Positions 1 through 9,531 of a DNA stretch of 64,000 nt are shown here, in pieces. Numbering within the stretch: position 1 is the first letter of the stretch; each line of letters starts with the position of its first letter. The notes under the pieces are model-generated. The model searched no databases and was not told the origin of the DNA. It saw only the letters and a program-made list of their open reading frames with translations. The position numbers and the translations under genes were made by a program. The stretch is taken from assembly GCA_003001795.1 (NCBI GenBank), contig PVNI01000004.1, positions 186,001-250,000 of the forward strand, written 5' to 3'. Origin of the DNA: Actinomadura viridilutea (GTDB lineage: Bacteria > Actinomycetota > Actinomycetes > Streptosporangiales > Streptosporangiaceae).

Positions 1-282
1 GCGCGGCAGCAGCAGGCGGCGCAGCCGCTCGGTCAGCTCGTCGCGGCGCCGCTCCAGCTCCTCGGCCTCGGCGGCGAACGCGGGGTCCTCCCCGGCCAGC
101 TCGCGCGCGGCCGCCAGGTCGTCCTCGACGGCGGTGATCTCCCGCTGGGTCTCGACGATCGGCCGGAGCTCGGCGTAGCGGCGGCCCAGCCGGCGCGCCA
201 GGGCCTGGTCGGCGTGCACACCCGGGTCGGCGAGCCTGGCCTCGATGTCGGCGTATTCGCGGATGAGATCGTCGATCTTCAC
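1..282 (-). CDS. prfA: Peptide chain release factor 1 (RF1), N-terminal 94 codons, cut by the window edge
   Basis: The minus frame starts with GTG at 282 and reads VKIDDLIREYADIEARLADP, the opening coiled-coil region of RF1, followed by conserved ELRPIVETQREI and the charged helix EAEELERRRDELTERL. The frame is open to base 1, so the GGQ and PxT domains lie outside the window. RF1 ends translation at UAA and UAG by hydrolysing peptidyl-tRNA on the ribosome. Position downstream of rpmE and rho on the same strand is the usual actinobacterial order. The start is chosen because homologues begin at this residue; upstream sequence is low-complexity GC. Confidence 0.9.
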   Translation of the reverse strand, partial: MKIDDLIREYADIEARLADPGVHADQALARRLGRRYAELRPIVETQREITAVEDDLAAARELAGEDPAFAAEAEELERRRDELTERLRRLLLPR

Positions 283-505
283 GGTGTCGTCGTCTCCGGC
301 CTGGTGGCGGCCTTCGAGCCGGCGGACCGGCGGCGCCCGCGGTACGGCCGGGGCCGGAACGTCGATCGGGGCCCGAGGGTCGGCCGGGGCCGGGAGGTCG
401 GCCGGGGTGGGATGGTCGGTCGGACTACTGCGGCGGGGCGGCGGAGCCGGACTTCGAACGGCCCGGGAACACGCGTCGTCCCCGGGCCGGTCTCGGTCGC
501 TCCGC

Positions 506-730
506 TCACCCCTTCTTGCGGCCCGCCTTCTTGCCGAAGCGCTGCTCGAAGCGGGCGACGCGGCCGCCGGTGTCCAGGATCTTCTGCTTGCCCGTGTAGA
601 ACGGGTGGCAGCTGGAGCACACGTCGGCGTGGATGACGCCGTTCTCGGCGGTGCTTCGGGTCTCGAAGGTGTTGCCGCACGTGCACGTCACGGTCGTGAC
701 GACGTACTTAGGGTGAATATCGGGCTTCAT
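506..730 (-). CDS. rpmE: 50S ribosomal protein L31, zinc-binding form
   Basis: The 74-residue product begins [16 protein letters not shown], the L31 signature, and has a basic tail ending KKAGRKKG. Cys16, Cys18, Cys38 and Cys41 (the CTC and CSSC pairs) are the zinc ligands of the C+ class of L31, so this is the zinc-replete form rather than the Cys-free paralogue made under zinc starvation. L31 sits on the 50S subunit and contributes to the bridge between subunits. A GAGGAG ribosome site lies just upstream of the ATG. It lies between rho and prfA as in other actinomycetes, though here a two-component system separates it from rho. Confidence 0.95.
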   Translation of the reverse strand: MKPDIHPKYVVTTVTCTCGNTFETRSTAENGVIHADVCSSCHPFYTGKQKILDTGGRVARFEQRFGKKAGRKKG

Positions 731-835
731 GCTTCTCCTCGCCTCGGAGCGGTCGCCGGGCGCTCTCCCCGGTGCCCGTCAGGTTGATCTGGGAGGCGTG
801 AACCGGTACCGCAGCGGTTGCACTCCAAGTGTGCC
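731..835 (-). promoter_or_regulatory. Candidate structured 5' leader of rpmE
   Basis: The 105 bases upstream of the rpmE start, read on the minus strand, contain several pairable blocks (GGAG with CTCC, ACCGC with GCGGT, GGGCACC with GGGGAGAGC). Autoregulatory L31 leader RNAs are known from actinobacteria, and this is where one would lie. The rest of the 731-1157 gap shows no gene that looks coding. The structure was drawn by eye only. Confidence 0.3.
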
Positions 836-1157
836 AGATCCCCGAACGTGCCGAGGTCATCGGGCATTCCCGAGCCGGGGTCGCCGCGCCGCGGCGTACC
901 TGAGAATCCGCAGCCCATCGCACGCATCCGGGGGGGAAGTGTTCCCCGCGTGGGCCGCCCCAAGCGCCCGCAATGAGCGTGCGCGGGTGACATCTCCTGA
1001 CATGCGCATGGACGGGACTGCAGGGCGCGGCATGGCGCAACGGGCACGCCCACGCTGTCAGTGCGGGCGCCCACCGCGCTCCGCGTCGCGCTCGCCCTCG
1101 ACGGCCGGACGATCGCGATGCGCGGCCTCGCCGACGGCGGCCGTCCTCGAGCCGCCG

Positions 1158-1183
1158 GGCGTCTCCGGTCGCGGAGGGACGCC
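1158..1183 (-). terminator. Hairpin downstream of the response regulator gene
   Basis: GGCGTCTCC and GGAGGGACGCC face each other across a short loop 13 bases beyond the stop codon of the minus-strand regulator at 1196. The stem has a two-base bulge and no U-tract, as is common for terminators in GC-rich actinomycetes. Confidence 0.4.
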
Positions 1184-1195
1184 TCCGCCGCGCGG

Positions 1196-1849
1196 TCAGG
1201 ACGCGTTGCGGCCCAGGTAGGTCAGCACCGCCATGACGCGGCGGTGGCCGCCCTGGGCGGGCTGCAGTCCCAGCTTCATGAAGATGTTGGAGATGTGCTT
1301 CTCCACGGCGCCCTCGGTGACGACGAGCTTCTCGGCGATCGCCGCGTTGGAGCGGCCCTCCGCCATCAGCGCCAGCACCTCGTGCTCGCGGGGGGTGAGG
1401 GCGGCCAGCGGGTCCCCGGTGCGGCGGCGGCCGAGCAGCTGGCCGATCACCTCCGGGTCGATCACGGTGCCGCCCGCGGCGATCCGGCGCACCGCGTCGA
1501 TGAAGTCGGCCACGTCGGACACCCGCTCCTTCAGCAGGTAGCCCACGCCCTCGGCGCCGCCGCCGATCAGGTCGGTGGCGTAGCGCTCCTCCACGTACTG
1601 CGACAGCACCAGGATGGGCGTGCCGGGCCGGCGGGCCCGCACCTCCAGGGCGGCGCGCAGGCCCTCGTCGGTGAAGGAGGGCGGCATCCGCACGTCCACG
1701 ATGGCCAGGTCGGGTCGGTGCTCCTCCACCGCCGCCAGCAGGCCCGGCCCGTCGCCGACCCCGGCCGCCGTCTCGATCCCGGCGTCCGCCAGCAGCCGGA
1801 CGAGCCCTTCCCGCAGCAGCACCGAGTCTTCGGCGATCACCACCCGCAT
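1196..1849 (-). CDS. NarL/LuxR-family response regulator
   Basis: This 217-residue protein has a receiver domain (MRVVIAEDSVLLREG; phospho-acceptor Asp52 in VDVRMP; LSQYVEERYA; YLLKERV) and a C-terminal LuxR helix-turn-helix (LTPREHEVLALMAEGRSNAAIAEKLVVTEGAVEKH). Phosphorylation by the partner kinase should promote dimerisation and DNA binding. It lies 41 bases downstream of the histidine kinase gene on the same strand, so the two form one operon. The ATG at 1849 places the receiver at residue 1. Targets cannot be inferred from the sequence. Confidence 0.93.
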   Translation of the reverse strand: MRVVIAEDSVLLREGLVRLLADAGIETAAGVGDGPGLLAAVEEHRPDLAIVDVRMPPSFTDEGLRAALEVRARRPGTPILVLSQYVEERYATDLIGGGAEGVGYLLKERVSDVADFIDAVRRIAAGGTVIDPEVIGQLLGRRRTGDPLAALTPREHEVLALMAEGRSNAAIAEKLVVTEGAVEKHISNIFMKLGLQPAQGGHRRVMAVLTYLGRNAS

Positions 1850-1890
1850 GCCATCGATTATCGTCGCGCCCGGCCCCCGCCGGGCGCGGC

Positions 1891-3207
1891 CTACCACGTG
1901 CAGGGCAGGTCCGCGCGGACGACCGTGGGGCCGCCGACGGGGCTGTCGACGGTCAGCAGCCCGTCGATCGTGGCGGCGCGATCGGCCAGCCCCGCCAGCC
2001 CGCCGCCCGGACGCGCCACCGCGCCGCCCACGCCGTTGTCGGTGACCTCGACGACCACCCAGCCGTCCTCCCGGGCGACCCGCACCGTGGCGAGGGTCGC
2101 CCGCGCGTACTTGGCGATGTTGGTCAGGCACTCGGCGACGATGAAGTAGGCGATGCTCTCCACCGCGGCGGGCGGACGCTCCGGCAGGTCCACCGCGACC
2201 TCGACGGGCACCGGCGCCCGCCCGGCCAGCCCGGAGATCGCCGCGTCCAGGCCCCGGTCGCTCAGGATCGCCGGGTAGATGCCGCGGGCCAGGTCGCGCA
2301 GCTCGGCGATGGCCTCCTTGGTGCCCTGGTGCGCCTGCTCGATGAGCGCCCGCGCGCCCTCGGGGTCGTCGTCGAGCTTGGCGCGGGCGCGGCCGATGTC
2401 CATGGCCACCGCCAGCAGCCGCTGCTGCGCGCCGTCGTGCAGGTCGCGCTCGATGCGGCGGCGTTCGAACTCGGCGGCGTCCACCCCGCGCGCCCGGCTG
2501 GCCTGCAGCCGCTCGGTGCGGGCCCGCAGCTCGCGGTTCTCGGCCTGCGAGGCGCTGGGGCCGAGCAGCACCCGCGCCAGCACCGCGTGCCCGATCGCCA
2601 GCCCGCGCACGGCGTACAGGGACAGCGCCAGCATCACGAGCCCCACCGGCACCGCCGGCAGCGCGCCCAGCGGGTTCTGCACCCAGAACGACACGACCGC
2701 GAAGTTGACCTCCACGCCCCCGCCCGAGAACGCCGTGATCACCGGCAGGAACAGCAGCACGCCGGTCGCCGACCACATCGCCACCGCGGCGGCGAACTCC
2801 ACCAGCGACAGCGGAAACCGCAGGAACAGGTAGACCAGGTCCTTCCAGGTCGCCGGATCGGCGGCCATGACCTTCAGCTTGGCCAGCGGGTCGCGCCCCC
2901 TCGGCAGCGGCCGGTACGGCGTCGGGATCTCGATCCCGAACGCCAGCCGCGCCAGCGTCCGCTCCAGCACCGCGGCCACCCGCCACAGCACCATCATCGC
3001 GGCGAGCATCGGGATGCCCACCCAGATGAGGACCAGCGCGGTGGACAGGGTCAGCCCCACGACCAGGCCGACGAACCAGGTGAGCCCGAACGCCAGGCTG
3101 ACCGCCTGGTACACCGCCGACCGCCAGACCAGCCCGGACCGCGCCATGGGCAGCGGACGCCATGGCAGGTCAACGATCGAGGCCCCGCCGCCCCTCATCT
3201 CGCCCAC
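1891..3207 (-). CDS. Sensor histidine kinase, putative sensor domain plus HisKA_3/HATPase
   Basis: The N-terminal half has several hydrophobic segments (LAFGLTWFVGLVVGL, LVLIWVGIPMLAAMMVL, AALPAVPVGLVMLALSLYAV), resembling the membrane sensor region found in actinobacterial NarL-type kinases. The dimerisation helix ERDLHDGAQQRLLAVAMD carries the phospho-acceptor histidine. The ATPase domain is recognised from AECLTNIAKYARA (N box) and DNGVGGA (G box). The GTG at 3207 has GGAGG five bases upstream; ATG 3198 and ATG 3147 are alternatives. It forms an operon with the response regulator that follows and lies between rho and rpmE. The signal sensed is unknown. Confidence 0.88.
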   Translation of the reverse strand: MGEMRGGGASIVDLPWRPLPMARSGLVWRSAVYQAVSLAFGLTWFVGLVVGLTLSTALVLIWVGIPMLAAMMVLWRVAAVLERTLARLAFGIEIPTPYRPLPRGRDPLAKLKVMAADPATWKDLVYLFLRFPLSLVEFAAAVAMWSATGVLLFLPVITAFSGGGVEVNFAVVSFWVQNPLGALPAVPVGLVMLALSLYAVRGLAIGHAVLARVLLGPSASQAENRELRARTERLQASRARGVDAAEFERRRIERDLHDGAQQRLLAVAMDIGRARAKLDDDPEGARALIEQAHQGTKEAIAELRDLARGIYPAILSDRGLDAAISGLAGRAPVPVEVAVDLPERPPAAVESIAYFIVAECLTNIAKYARATLATVRVAREDGWVVVEVTDNGVGGAVARPGGGLAGLADRAATIDGLLTVDSPVGGPTVVRADLPCTW

Positions 3208-3448
3208 ATCGACCTCCGTCCCGGGTTCGCCGTCACGAGCCAGCCTGCCCGCGCGCCGATCCCGGGACCATGGAGCGCTCCGCCAGATCCGGGGTGGGGC
3301 TATCCCCACCCCGGTTCGGACGCGAAGCGACCGTCATGCCGGACGGCGGACGTCCCGGCCCCGCGCACGGACGGTCGGGAAGGGGGTGGTCGTCGCGCGC
3401 ACCGCGACGACCCCCGTCACGCACGGGTCGGTGACTTCGCGGTTTCGA

Positions 3449-3466
3449 GGGGGCGCGCACGCCCCC
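3449..3466 (-). terminator. Hairpin after rho
   Basis: GGGGGCG-CGCA-CGCCCCC forms a perfect 7-bp stem with a 4-base loop 16 bases downstream of the rho stop on the minus strand. There is no U-run. It may end rho transcription before the kinase gene. Confidence 0.5.
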
Positions 3467-3481
3467 GCGGCCTTCGGAAGG

Positions 3482-5476
3482 TCAGCGGTCGTCGGCGACC
3501 GTGGTCTTCTGGACCTGCAGCAGGAACTCGGCGTTGGACTTGGTCTCCTTCATCTTCTCGATGAGGAGCTCCAGCGCCTGCTGGGTGTCCAGGGCGTGCA
3601 GCACGCGGCGCAGCTGCCACACCACGCGCAGCTCCTCCGGCGGCATGAGGATCTCCTCCTTGCGGGTGCCGGACGCCTCCACGTCCACCGCGGGGAAGAT
3701 CCGCTTGTCGGCGAGCTGCCGGTTGAGCTTGAGCTCCATGTTGCCGGTGCCCTTGAACTCCTCGAAGATGACCTCGTCCATGCGGGACCCGGTCTCCACC
3801 AGCGCGGTGGCGAGGATGGTCAGCGAGCCGCCGTTCTCGATGTTGCGGGCCGCGCCGAAGAACCGCTTGGGCGGGTACAGCGCGGTGGAGTCCACACCAC
3901 CGGACAGGATGCGGCCCGACGCGGGCGCGGCCAGGTTGTACGCGCGGCCCAGACGGGTGATCGAGTCGAGCAGCACGACCACGTCGTGGCCCAGCTCCAC
4001 CAGCCGCTTGGCCCGCTCGATGGCCAGCTCGGCGACCGTGGTGTGGTCCTCGGCGGGACGGTCGAAGGTCGAGTGGATCACCTCGCCCTTCACCGACCGC
4101 TGCATGTCGGTGACCTCTTCGGGCCGCTCGTCCACCAGCACCACCATCAGGTGGCACTCGGGGTTGTTCTTGGTGATCGCGTTCGCGATCGCCTGGAGCA
4201 CCATGGTCTTGCCGGCCTTGGGCGGCGAGACGATCAGACCGCGCTGGCCCTTGCCGATCGGCGACACCAGGTCGATGATCCGCGTGGTGAGCACGTTCGG
4301 CTCGGTCTCCAGGCGCAGCCGCTCCTGCGGGTACAGCGGCGTCAGCTTGGAGAACTCGACGCGGTTCTTGGCCTGCTCGGGCTCCATCCCGTTGATGGTG
4401 TCGACCCGGACCAGCGCGTTGAACTTCTCCCGCCGCTCGCCCTCGCGCGGCTGCCGCACGGCGCCGGTGATGACGTCGCCCTTGCGCATGCCGTTCTTGC
4501 GGACCTGGGCCAGGGAGACGTACACGTCGTTGGGCCCGGCCAGGTAGCCGGTGGTGCGGATGAAGGCGTAGTTGTCGAGGATGTCCAGGATCCCGGCGAC
4601 CGGGATGAGGACGTCGTCCTCGTTGATCACCGGCTCCTCGTAGCGCTCGCCGCGGCCCCGGCCGCGGTTGCGCTCGCGGAACCGGCGGCCCCGCCGGCGG
4701 CCGCCGCCCTCGTTGTCGTCGTCGGACGACTGGCCCGAGCCCTGGCCGCCGCGCTGGCGGCCCTGCTGGTCGCGGCCGTTGCGGCCGCGCTGGCGGCCGC
4801 CCTCGCGAGCGCCGTCGCGGCCCCCGTCGCGCCCGCTCTGGGTCTCGCCGTCCTCGCCGTCGGCCTTGCCGCTGTGCGCCGCGGCGGGCCGCTCGGCGTC
4901 GCGCTCGCGGTCGCCCTTGCCGTCGGCCTTGCCGTCGCCCTTGGCGCCGCCCTGGTCGGCCTTCTCGGCGGACTGGTCGCCCTTGTCGGCCTTGTCCGAG
5001 GCCCTGTCGGCGGGCTTGTCCGACGGCGTGTCGGACGCCTTGTCCGCGGCCTTGGCGGCCCCGTCGTCGGAGGTCTTGTCCGACGCGGCGTCCGCGGCGC
5101 CGGCGGTCTCGGTGCTGATGGTGGTCTGGCCCTCGGCGGCGTCGCGCTTGGCGGCGGACGAGCGGCTGCGGCGCGGGCGCTCGGTCTTGGTGGCAGCGGC
5201 TCCCTGCTCGCCCCCGGCCGAGCCCTCCGCCTGGGCGCCGCCCTGCTTCTCCTGGATGGCGGCGATGAGCTGGCTCTTGCGCATCCCGGTCGTGCCGGTG
5301 ATGCCGAGGCTGGACGCGAGCGCCTTCAGTTCAGGAAGCACCATGGCCGAAAGGCCGGTGCCGGACCGGCGACGCCGGGGGGTGGCACGCTCCGCGGGGG
5401 CCTCGGTGTTCTCGCCGGCCTCGGCGGCAGGTGCCTTGCTCGTTGCGTCCGTAAGGAGTTCGCTGGATTCGCTCAC
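3482..5476 (-). CDS. rho: Transcription termination factor Rho with long actinobacterial N-terminal insertion
   Basis: This 664-residue Rho is longer than the roughly 420 residues of enterobacterial Rho. Order: Rho_N SAP-like helix ([20 protein letters not shown], about 45-65); a low-complexity insertion of about 200 residues rich in Lys, Asp, Arg and Gly with DKASDK-type repeats; the RNA-binding cold-shock fold ([18 protein letters not shown]); and the RecA-type ATPase with Walker [21 protein letters not shown] and the R-loop region. It terminates untranslated transcripts as a hexameric RNA helicase. The GTG at 5476 has GGAAGGA at good spacing and lies just after an in-frame-independent TAG. 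Such insertions are known in high-GC actinobacterial Rho and are thought to add RNA contacts. Confidence 0.95.
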   Translation of the reverse strand: MSESSELLTDATSKAPAAEAGENTEAPAERATPRRRRSGTGLSAMVLPELKALASSLGITGTTGMRKSQLIAAIQEKQGGAQAEGSAGGEQGAAATKTERPRRSRSSAAKRDAAEGQTTISTETAGAADAASDKTSDDGAAKAADKASDTPSDKPADRASDKADKGDQSAEKADQGGAKGDGKADGKGDRERDAERPAAAHSGKADGEDGETQSGRDGGRDGAREGGRQRGRNGRDQQGRQRGGQGSGQSSDDDNEGGGRRRGRRFRERNRGRGRGERYEEPVINEDDVLIPVAGILDILDNYAFIRTTGYLAGPNDVYVSLAQVRKNGMRKGDVITGAVRQPREGERREKFNALVRVDTINGMEPEQAKNRVEFSKLTPLYPQERLRLETEPNVLTTRIIDLVSPIGKGQRGLIVSPPKAGKTMVLQAIANAITKNNPECHLMVVLVDERPEEVTDMQRSVKGEVIHSTFDRPAEDHTTVAELAIERAKRLVELGHDVVVLLDSITRLGRAYNLAAPASGRILSGGVDSTALYPPKRFFGAARNIENGGSLTILATALVETGSRMDEVIFEEFKGTGNMELKLNRQLADKRIFPAVDVEASGTRKEEILMPPEELRVVWQLRRVLHALDTQQALELLIEKMKETKSNAEFLLQVQKTTVADDR

Positions 5477-5770
5477 TAAGGGTCCTTCCCAGGGAGCGGG
5501 TGTAGGCCGATTGGCGGCCAGGCAACCCGGTGGTGCGGCCCGGCGGGGGCGCCGAGTCGGGCTCCGCGGATCACGATGGGGCCGCGATCTGCGTTTTCTG
5601 GGCACAGCCAGATGATGGTCGAAACGGTTCTCGCGTCGTCCCCGCTACCGCCACGTCCGTAGTATCGCTGGAACGGCTGACAACGGGATGTCACGGTGTC
5701 GGGAAGCCTAGTACGCGGGACCGACACGACCGAAGGGCCGAACAGGTGACGCGTGGCTGACAAGCGCACG

Positions 5771-5784
5771 GCCCCGAACGGGGC
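5771..5784 (-). promoter_or_regulatory. Hairpin in the 488-base leader region between thrB and rho
   Basis: GCCCC-GAAC-GGGGC is a tight stem-loop inside the otherwise gene-free stretch 5477-5964. The stretch also has TTGTCA-type hexamers on the minus strand and an A/T-rich patch near 5852-5868 that could serve as a promoter. rho leaders are often autoregulated, so the hairpin may be an attenuator or the end of the thr transcript. No coding frame in this stretch looks real. Confidence 0.35.
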
Positions 5785-5964
5785 ATCTGGTGCGGCAATC
5801 AGCCTAACATCACCAGGGCGCACTGCTATTCCCCAGAGGTCGATGTCTTCGCATTTTACCTAGCTGGATCGTTGCACCCCGCCGGAGCGCCGCACCAGCC
5901 CCCATCCCCCTCGCGCGGCGTCACGGCCGTCCGGACGTCGGGATCCAGGAACGTCCGCGCCCTC

Positions 5965-6942
5965 TCAGGGCCGGATGCCGGGACCGTCGGAACCATCGGG
6001 CTGAACGCGGGCACCTTGGGGGGCGACGTCCAGCGGGTGTTTGTGCCACCCATTACCCACTTCCGGGCCCATCGAATCAACTTGTGATGCGGTTGTGAAG
6101 GCCAGGACAGTAGGACCTGCCCCTGAAATCACCGCGGGAACGCCCTTGGCGCGGAGTGTTTCCACCAACGCGGCCGATTCCGGCATGGCGGGAGCCCGGT
6201 ACGACTGATGCAGGCGGTCCTCGGTCGCGTCCAGCAGCACCTCGGGGCCGAGCCCCTGGGTGAGCGCGGCGATGAGCAGGGCGGCGCGCCCCGCGTTGGC
6301 GGCGGCGTCGGCGTGCGGCACGCTGTCGGGCAGCAGCCCCCTCGCGCGCTCGGTGGCCAGCCGCGTCTCCGGCACGAACGCCACGACCTGCTCGACCTTG
6401 GGGTCGAGCCGGACGAGGCGGGGCCCCGACGGGGTGGTCCACGCGACCGTGAGGCCGCCCGCCAGGCACGGCGCGACGTTGTCGGGATGCCCTTCGATCT
6501 CGGTGGCCAGCGCCAGCGCCGCGTCGTCGTCCAGCAGGTGCCCGTGGGGGTGCAGGCGACGGGCGGCGACGACGCCCGCGACGATCGCGGCGGACGACGA
6601 GCCCAGCCCTCGGCTGTGCGGGATGCGGTTGACGCAGCGCAGCCGGAGCCCCGCCCAGTCCGTCCCGACGGCGGCGGGCGCGCGCTCGTCGATCGCCTCG
6701 AACGCCCGGCGCAGGGTGCTGACGATCAGGTGCCTCTCCCCGCGCTCGGCCACCTCGGCGCCCTCGCCGTCCACCTCGATGGACAGGCCGGTGAAGCGCC
6801 GGCCGTCGACGTCGACGTCCACCTCGACGTCGTCGTACAGGCTCAAGGCCAACCCGAGCGAGTCGAACCCGGGGCCGAGATTGGCGCTGGTCGCCGGCAC
6901 CCGCACCCGCACCGGCCCCCGGGCCGTCCCGGCGCGGCTCAC
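5965..6942 (-). CDS. thrB: Homoserine kinase
   Basis: The 325-residue product is a GHMP kinase: [21 protein letters not shown] near the N-terminus, the ATP-binding motif [10 protein letters not shown] at 108-117, and a C-terminal GAGPTVLAF motif. It phosphorylates homoserine to O-phosphohomoserine, the substrate of ThrC. The GTG start at 6942 overlaps the thrC TGA by four bases (GTGA), implying translational coupling. The C-terminal tail past GAGPTVLAF is about 35 residues of low similarity to the core fold. Confidence 0.95.
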   Translation of the reverse strand: MSRAGTARGPVRVRVPATSANLGPGFDSLGLALSLYDDVEVDVDVDGRRFTGLSIEVDGEGAEVAERGERHLIVSTLRRAFEAIDERAPAAVGTDWAGLRLRCVNRIPHSRGLGSSSAAIVAGVVAARRLHPHGHLLDDDAALALATEIEGHPDNVAPCLAGGLTVAWTTPSGPRLVRLDPKVEQVVAFVPETRLATERARGLLPDSVPHADAAANAGRAALLIAALTQGLGPEVLLDATEDRLHQSYRAPAMPESAALVETLRAKGVPAVISGAGPTVLAFTTASQVDSMGPEVGNGWHKHPLDVAPQGARVQPDGSDGPGIRP

Positions 6943-8006
6943 GCCAGGCCCAGGGCGGACGCGGCGGCGTGCGCGTCCACCTTCACCGTCGTGGGGGCGG
7001 GCGCGCCGGAGATCGCCCAGTCGGGGTCCTTGAGGCCGTTGCCGGTCACGGTGCACACCACTCGGGAGCCGCGCGGCACGATCCCCTGCTCGGCGGCCTG
7101 CAGCACCCCCGCCACGCTCGCCGCCGACGCGGGCTCGACGAACACGCCCTCCTCGCGGGCCAGCAGCCGGTAGGCGGCCAGGATCTGCCGGTCGGTGACG
7201 GCGTCGATCGCGCCGCCCGACTCGTCGCGCGCCGCGACCGCCAGGTCCCACGACGCCGGGTTGCCGATGCGGATCGCGGTCGCGATCGTCGACGGGTTGG
7301 CCACCGGCCCGCCGCGGACGAACGGCGCGGCCCCGCTGGCCTGGAAGCCCAGCATGCGCGGGGTCTTGGACGCGACGCCGTCGGCGGCGTACTCCTTGTA
7401 GCCCATCCAGTAGGCGGAGATGTTGCCGGCGTTGCCGACCGGCAGGCAGTGGACGTCGGGCGCGTCGCCCAGCGCGTCCACGATCTCGAACGCGGCGGTC
7501 TTCTGCCCCTGCAGGCGGAAGGGGTTGACCGAGTTGACCAGCGCCACCGGGTAGTCCACGGCGAGCTTGCGCGCCAGCTCCAGGCAGTCGTCGAAGTTGC
7601 CGTCCACCTGCAGCAGCCGGGCGCCGTGCACCAGCGCCTGCGCGAGCTTGCCCATGGCGATCTTGCCTTGCGGGACGAGCACCGCGCAGGTCATGCCCGC
7701 CCGCACCGCGTACGCCGCGGCGGACGCGGACGTGTTCCCGGTGGACGCGCAGATCACCGCCTTGGCGCCGTCCTCGGCGGCCTTGCTGATCGCCACCGTC
7801 ATGCCGCGGTCCTTGAACGACCCGGTGGGATTGGCGCCCTCCACCTTCAGATGGACGTCGCAGCCGGTCAGCTGGGAGATCCGCGGGGCGGGCACCAGCG
7901 GCGTGCCGCCCTCCCGCAAAGTGATCACCGGGGTCCGGTCCGTCACCGGGAGCCGGTCGCGGTACTCCTCGATCAAGCCGCGCCACGCGCGGGCGGTCCC
8001 GTTCAC
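6939..8006 (-). CDS. thrC: Threonine synthase
   Basis: This 355-residue PLP enzyme converts O-phosphohomoserine to threonine. The PLP lysine is Lys65 in [11 protein letters not shown]; the glycine-rich phosphate loop is [12 protein letters not shown], and GNGLKDPD marks the C-terminal end. It is the short bacterial/actinobacterial form without the N-terminal extension of plant-like enzymes. GTG 8006 has AAGGAG seven bases upstream and starts [20 protein letters not shown], matching homologues. It lies between hom and thrB on one strand, with a 193-base gap to hom. Confidence 0.95.
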   Translation of the reverse strand: MNGTARAWRGLIEEYRDRLPVTDRTPVITLREGGTPLVPAPRISQLTGCDVHLKVEGANPTGSFKDRGMTVAISKAAEDGAKAVICASTGNTSASAAAYAVRAGMTCAVLVPQGKIAMGKLAQALVHGARLLQVDGNFDDCLELARKLAVDYPVALVNSVNPFRLQGQKTAAFEIVDALGDAPDVHCLPVGNAGNISAYWMGYKEYAADGVASKTPRMLGFQASGAAPFVRGGPVANPSTIATAIRIGNPASWDLAVAARDESGGAIDAVTDRQILAAYRLLAREEGVFVEPASAASVAGVLQAAEQGIVPRGSRVVCTVTGNGLKDPDWAISGAPAPTTVKVDAHAAASALGLA

Positions 8007-8048
8007 TGTCGCTCCTTGGATGACCTGCGGTCTTGCGCAAAGTCTAGA

Positions 8049-8068
8049 GCCCCGGCACGGCCCGGGGC
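8049..8068 (-). terminator. Hairpin in the hom-thrC gap
   Basis: GCCCCGG and CCGGGGC pair across a 6-base loop, followed on the minus strand by TCTAGACTTTG. It may attenuate transcription between hom and thrC, or lie upstream of an internal thrC promoter with TAGACT as a -10-like hexamer. Confidence 0.35.
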
Positions 8069-8199
8069 CGCTTGACGTGCCCGTTCGCACGGGCCTGTCC
8101 GGTGTCCGCCGCCAGGCGCGTCACCGCCTCGAGCGCGTCCGCCCGCGCGGGCGAGGCCGCCGCCCCGCGGCGGCCGCCCGTCCACCGCCGCCGCGGACG

Positions 8200-9531
8200 C
8201 TACTCGTCGGCCTCGACGCGCATGACGCTGGACACCTTCCGGACGATGTCGAGGCGGCGCAGCCCGTCCACCGTCGCCGACAGCGCGGCGTCCGGCGCGC
8301 GGTGCGTCACCACGACGAGCTTGGCGTCGTCCCCGAGCCCGACCTGCCGCACCGCCTGGATCGACACGCCGTGCCGCGCGAACTCCTCGGCGACCGTGGC
8401 GAGCACGCCCGTCTGGTCGGCCACGTCGAGCTGGATGTAATAGCGGGTGACGGTCTCCCCCATCGGCAGCACCGGCAGCTCGGCGTAGGTCACCTCGACC
8501 GGGCCGGACGCGCCGCCCACCAGGTTGCGGGCCACCGCGACCAGGTCGCCGAGCACCGCCGACGCGGTGGGCGCGCCGCCCGCGCCGGCGCCGTAGAACA
8601 TCAGCGAGCCCGCCGACTCGGCCTCGACGAACACCGCGTTGTACGCCTCGCGCACGCTGGCCAGCGGGTGCGACCGCGGGATCATCGCCGGATGCACCCG
8701 GACCGACACGCCGCGCCCGTGGCGGCCGGCGCCGCCGTCCTCCGCGGGCACCCGCTCGCAGATGGCCAGCAGTTTGACCACGCTGTCCATCTCCTTGGCC
8801 CCGGCCACGTCCGCGCTGGTGACCTCGGTGATGCCCTCGCGGTGCACGTCGGCGGCGCTCACCGGGGTGTGGAAGGCCAGCTGCGCCAGGATCGCCGCCT
8901 TGGCCGCCGCGTCGAACCCCTCCACGTCGGCGGTCGGGTCGGCCTCGGCGTACCCGAGCGCCTGCGCCTCCTCCAGCGCCTCGTTGAACCCGGCGCCGTG
9001 GGTGTCCATCTGGTCGAGGATGTAGTTGGTGGTGCCGTTGACGATGCCGAGCACCCGGTGCACGTGATCACCGACCAGCGACTCGCGCAGCGGCCGCAGC
9101 AGCGGGATCGCCCCCGCCACCGACGCCTCGTAGTACAGGTCCGTCCCGTACTCGCGGGCGGCGGCGAACAGCGTCGCGCCGTCCTCGGCCAGCAGCGCCT
9201 TGTTCGCGGTGATCACCGACTTGCCGGACTTCATCGCCTCCAGCAGCAGCGTGCGGGCGGGCTCGATGCCGCCGATCACCTCGATGACGATGTCCACGTC
9301 GTCCCGGGTGACCAGGGTGTGGGCGTCGGTGGTGAGCAGCGCGGGGTCCACGCCCTGGCGGACCCGGTCCGGCCGCCGCACCGCGATCCCGGCCAGCTCC
9401 AGCGGCACGCCGACCCGTGCGGCCAGGTCGTCGGCCTGGTCGCGCAGCAGCCGCACCACCTCGGTGCCGACGACGCCGCAGCCGAGCAGCGCCACCTTCA
9501 GCCGCCGAGGCGTCCCCCGCCCAGGTTTCAC
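8200..9531 (-). CDS. hom: Homoserine dehydrogenase
   Basis: The 443-residue enzyme reduces aspartate semialdehyde to homoserine, the branch point to threonine and methionine. The NAD(P) loop is LLGCGVVG at 15-22, followed by [15 protein letters not shown], the catalytic core ([31 protein letters not shown]) and a C-terminal ACT domain ([28 protein letters not shown]) that usually carries threonine feedback control. GTG 9531 overlaps the lysA TGA by four bases and uses the GGAGG-rich end of lysA as ribosome site. It is transcribed with lysA. Confidence 0.95.
   Translation of the reverse strand: MKPGRGTPRRLKVALLGCGVVGTEVVRLLRDQADDLAARVGVPLELAGIAVRRPDRVRQGVDPALLTTDAHTLVTRDDVDIVIEVIGGIEPARTLLLEAMKSGKSVITANKALLAEDGATLFAAAREYGTDLYYEASVAGAIPLLRPLRESLVGDHVHRVLGIVNGTTNYILDQMDTHGAGFNEALEEAQALGYAEADPTADVEGFDAAAKAAILAQLAFHTPVSAADVHREGITEVTSADVAGAKEMDSVVKLLAICERVPAEDGGAGRHGRGVSVRVHPAMIPRSHPLASVREAYNAVFVEAESAGSLMFYGAGAGGAPTASAVLGDLVAVARNLVGGASGPVEVTYAELPVLPMGETVTRYYIQLDVADQTGVLATVAEEFARHGVSIQAVRQVGLGDDAKLVVVTHRAPDAALSATVDGLRRLDIVRKVSSVMRVEADE

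Noticed and set aside
790..830. TGGCAC...TGC-like sigma-54 promoter before rpmE
   Set aside because: Spacing does not fit, and actinobacteria generally lack sigma-54.
2867..5479. Very long plus-strand open frame opposite rho
   Set aside because: It is the antisense shadow of rho; the product is low-complexity Val/Leu/Ala/Gly without domains, while the minus strand encodes a complete Rho.
8072..8440. Small plus-strand frame over the hom-thrC gap
   Set aside because: It overlaps the 3' end of hom in antisense, lacks a ribosome site and has no recognisable motif.
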